Shown here piece after piece: positions 46,731 to 48,412 of a stretch of DNA of 48,412 bases (position 1 is its first letter; each line of letters begins with the position of its first letter). The position numbers and the translations under genes are program-made. Source of the stretch: a virus; the IMG/VR virus record IMGVR_UViG_3300035698_032172, positions 1 to 48,412 of that record, one strand, 5' to 3'. A model generated the notes under the pieces. The model ran no database searches. It was given only the letters and a program-made list of their open reading frames with translations, and was not told the origin of the DNA.

Positions 46731-47459
46731 TTATGACCCCTTACTATTTTTCACAATTAAATCACACCAATAATATAACTCATCAGTAGATAAATTCCAT
46801 TTCAATTCATTTATTTTCTTATGTACCCATTGTACATTATCAATTGTATAACCTTTTAAACTGTCTATCCTATCTAATGAGGCATTTTGATCTCTGCTAG
46901 AACGAGTTTTTGGGAAATATAAATCCAACCCAGTTAAAGCACATTTCCTATCTTGTCTAACGAACAAATTCCAAATATCTTCGATTTTTAAATCAAACTT
47001 AATTTTCCTAGAGACTGTCTCTCTAGATTTTGCATTAATTTTAATTCTCGTCCAATAATGTTGAGGTATTTCTTTATACCCTCCGTATCTACATTCTGGA
47101 CATTTTTTAATTTTGCCTATTCTACATCTTGGAATAACACCTTCGTTACCACAATCGCATCTGTATTTATATAATATTTGTCGCCATTTATCTTTGCCAT
47201 AAAATTCTAAAATTAGAAAAGAATTAAATTTTTTACCTACCACACTTGCATCATCCCTTTCAGAGCCTCCGCTTTTATTTTTGCATCCGCAACTATGAAC
47301 TTTGCCACAGTTTAAAAGATACGTATTCGTAGTCCTAAATTTTCCGCAACTACATTTACATTTCCAAAGGCGATCGGACCTCTCCTCATCTCTACCATCT
47401 TCTGATATCACAGTTAAATCGCCAAATTTTTTACCAACTAAATTTTTTCTATATGCCAT
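46731..47459 (-). CDS. HNH endonuclease with two zinc-ribbon VGKKF modules
   Basis: A 242-residue protein. Two repeats, LVGKKFGDLTVI...WKCKCSCGKF...HSCGC and VVGKKFNSFLIL...YRCDCGNEGV...KKCPEC, precede the HNH core (CALTGLDLYFP ... QNASLDRIDSLKGYTIDNVQWVHKKIN). This architecture is that of free-standing phage homing nucleases. The first 15 codons follow a large hairpin that hides the ribosome site. It is inserted between the RNA ligase gene and another gene. Confidence 0.85.
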   Translation of the reverse strand: MAYRKNLVGKKFGDLTVISEDGRDEERSDRLWKCKCSCGKFRTTNTYLLNCGKVHSCGCKNKSGGSERDDASVVGKKFNSFLILEFYGKDKWRQILYKYRCDCGNEGVIPRCRIGKIKKCPECRYGGYKEIPQHYWTRIKINAKSRETVSRKIKFDLKIEDIWNLFVRQDRKCALTGLDLYFPKTRSSRDQNASLDRIDSLKGYTIDNVQWVHKKINELKWNLSTDELYYWCDLIVKNSKGS

Positions 47460-47464
47460 TATTA

Positions 47465-47517
47465 GACTCCCAACAATTATTATGTTTCTATATAATTACA
47501 TAATAATGCTGAGAGTC
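47465..47517 (-). promoter_or_regulatory. Large hairpin that covers the ribosome site of the HNH gene
   Basis: In the minus-strand transcript, GACTCTCAGCATTATTATG and CATAATAATTGTTGGGAGTC pair over 19 positions with one bulged base, with a 14-base loop. GGGAG, the ribosome site of the HNH gene seven bases before its ATG, is inside the stem. No T-run follows. The position suits translation repression of a homing endonuclease in read-through transcripts. Confidence 0.7.
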
Positions 47518-47524
47518 CTTTTTA

Positions 47525-48142
47525 TTATTTATAAAACAATGGCATAGTGTTGTTAATCTTTCTTTTTATCTCTGTTCCCAACACATCAAATCCTGAACAT
47601 AGCTCAACCCCAGACTCCGATAAGATTCTCCATACTTTGAAGTACGTAAGAATTTCATCATTAGTAGCAGGTCTTAGTCCTGAGGAGATCCACTGCAAAT
47701 GATTCCCTCTTGTACCACCCGGACGAATACCCCTGTCATTACTGGCGGGACCAATCATCATAACAGGTCCGTTAACCAAATAATCGTGAGAATTCTCATT
47801 TATGGTCGGAACCATTATAGAAAATGAGATATGCTGTTGTTCAATTGCTTCTGAACTATCAGTCGCGGTATCCGGCACTTCAAAATCCAACCCTGTTACT
47901 ACTTTAACAAGTTCAGCGACTTTCTGTTTGCCATCATCACAGACCGGCAAATTCGCAATTGCAATTCCAATACGGATTTCTTTAGAATCTGATTTATTCT
48001 CCATCTCTGCCTTGAGCTTAGCTGCATTCTCTTCTTGCCTCTTTTGATACTCTTCGATCGATCCAAACTCTGTACGAATTTGTTCGGTTGCAGCCATTGC
48101 TTTTTCTTCGATTCCGTCAATTTGCTCTTTAGTAAAAACCAT
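47525..48142 (-). CDS. Hypothetical protein
   Basis: From ATG 48142 (GAAAGAAG upstream) the protein has 205 residues. The N-terminus is a charged helix (EQIDGIEEKAMAATEQIRTEFGSIEEYQKRQEENAAKLKAEM), followed by an alpha/beta domain (IRIGIAIANLPVCDDGKQKV ... FSIMVPTINENSHDYLVNGPVMMIGPASNDRGIRPGG). Function unknown; the GIRPGGTRGNHLQW turn is distinctive. Confidence 0.55.
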   Translation of the reverse strand: MVFTKEQIDGIEEKAMAATEQIRTEFGSIEEYQKRQEENAAKLKAEMENKSDSKEIRIGIAIANLPVCDDGKQKVAELVKVVTGLDFEVPDTATDSSEAIEQQHISFSIMVPTINENSHDYLVNGPVMMIGPASNDRGIRPGGTRGNHLQWISSGLRPATNDEILTYFKVWRILSESGVELCSGFDVLGTEIKRKINNTMPLFYK

Positions 48143-48181
48143 TTTTTCTTCTTTCAATTAAAATAACATTTATGAAAATAC

Positions 48182-48412
48182 CTACTCAGCGGCATTTTCT
48201 TCGTCTTCGTCACTATCAAATCTTTCTTTTGCTTCATCAACACTATCAATTATATCCTGCCACTTTTCATCTCTTTCCTCAGGTAATCCGCAGAAACTAA
48301 TTTCTGAGAGAATAGCACCTACAGCATCAAACACCGAAAATCCCATATCTCCTTCTGCAATAGGATCTTCATCACCTATCTCATTTCTGTCTCTCATCTT
48401 AACATAAGTATC
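48182..48412 (-). CDS. Hypothetical acidic protein, probably truncated by the window edge
   Basis: An open frame of at least 71 codons (MRDRNEIGDEDPIAEGDMGF ...), very acidic, ending FDSDEDEENAAE and TAG. The frame stays open to the end of the window and the first ATG has no ribosome site, so the true start is probably outside. Unknown function. Confidence 0.45.
   Translation of the reverse strand, partial: DTYVKMRDRNEIGDEDPIAEGDMGFSVFDAVGAILSEISFCGLPEERDEKWQDIIDSVDEAKERFDSDEDEENAAE

Noticed and set aside
1-48412. Complete reassignment of TAG to glutamine (code 15)
   Set aside because: Many genes, including large ones with no internal TAG, end in TAG, and reading through at 378 or 9703 would run deep out of frame through the next gene. 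Only three internal TAG codons are seen.
1-48412. CRISPR array, tRNA or rRNA genes
   Set aside because: No regularly spaced direct repeats beyond two or three copies, no cloverleaf with a T-loop, and no rRNA-like sequence were recognised by eye.

Overview
The window looks like an accessory, early-type region of a large double-stranded DNA bacteriophage. About 95 genes are packed head to tail and nearly all read on the minus strand, many overlapping by 4 to 20 bases. Most encode small uncharacterised proteins of families that recur in phage genomes, and the sequence is AT-rich. No capsid, tail, packaging, replication or tRNA gene is visible. Promoters match the sigma-70 consensus (TTGACA, 17-base spacer, TATAAT) and ribosome sites are AAGGA/GAGG-like. 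This suggests a bacterial host that uses ordinary Shine-Dalgarno initiation; the host cannot be named from the sequence.

Layout, left to right. 1-4.5 kb: small membrane proteins and lipoproteins, an HNH nuclease, a CxxCGxCC protein and an AIPR-like gene with its own strong promoter. 4.5-6.6 kb: small genes and a polynucleotide kinase-phosphatase. 6.6-10.6 kb: a membrane-protein cluster that also holds an HPr-like phosphocarrier, a GspF-N-like protein and a beta-solenoid protein. 10.6-23.3 kb: small hypothetical genes, a spermidine-synthase-like methyltransferase, an ECF-type sigma factor and several paralogous pairs. 23.3-26.8 kb: a large GHKL ATPase with a probable winged-helix partner. 26.8-31 kb: HNH and XRE genes. 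31-36 kb: two metallophosphoesterases, each with a divergent plus-strand LAGLIDADG endonuclease, and an ADP-ribosylglycohydrolase. 36.4-42.6 kb: T4 Rnl1-like RNA ligase, ankyrin protein, Ro60/TROVE protein and AAA+ ATPase. 42.6-48.4 kb: small genes, a DraRnl (Rnl5)-type RNA ligase and an HNH gene behind a large hairpin.

The main theme is RNA end repair and RNA quality control. The kinase-phosphatase, two RNA ligases of different families and a full-length Ro60 together look like a defence against host tRNA/RNA-cleaving immunity or a system for handling damaged RNA. The ADP-ribosylglycohydrolase, HPr and sigma factor suggest further control of host physiology.

Five genes carry a single small lesion in an otherwise intact frame: three in-frame TAG codons, one in-frame TGA and one -1 frame change at a T-run that forms the slippery heptamer U_UUU_UUA. 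In one case a neighbouring paralogue proves that the sequence beyond the TAG is genuine protein. TAG is also the ordinary terminator of many genes here, so full TAG reassignment is unlikely. Partial readthrough, recent mutation and assembly error all remain open.
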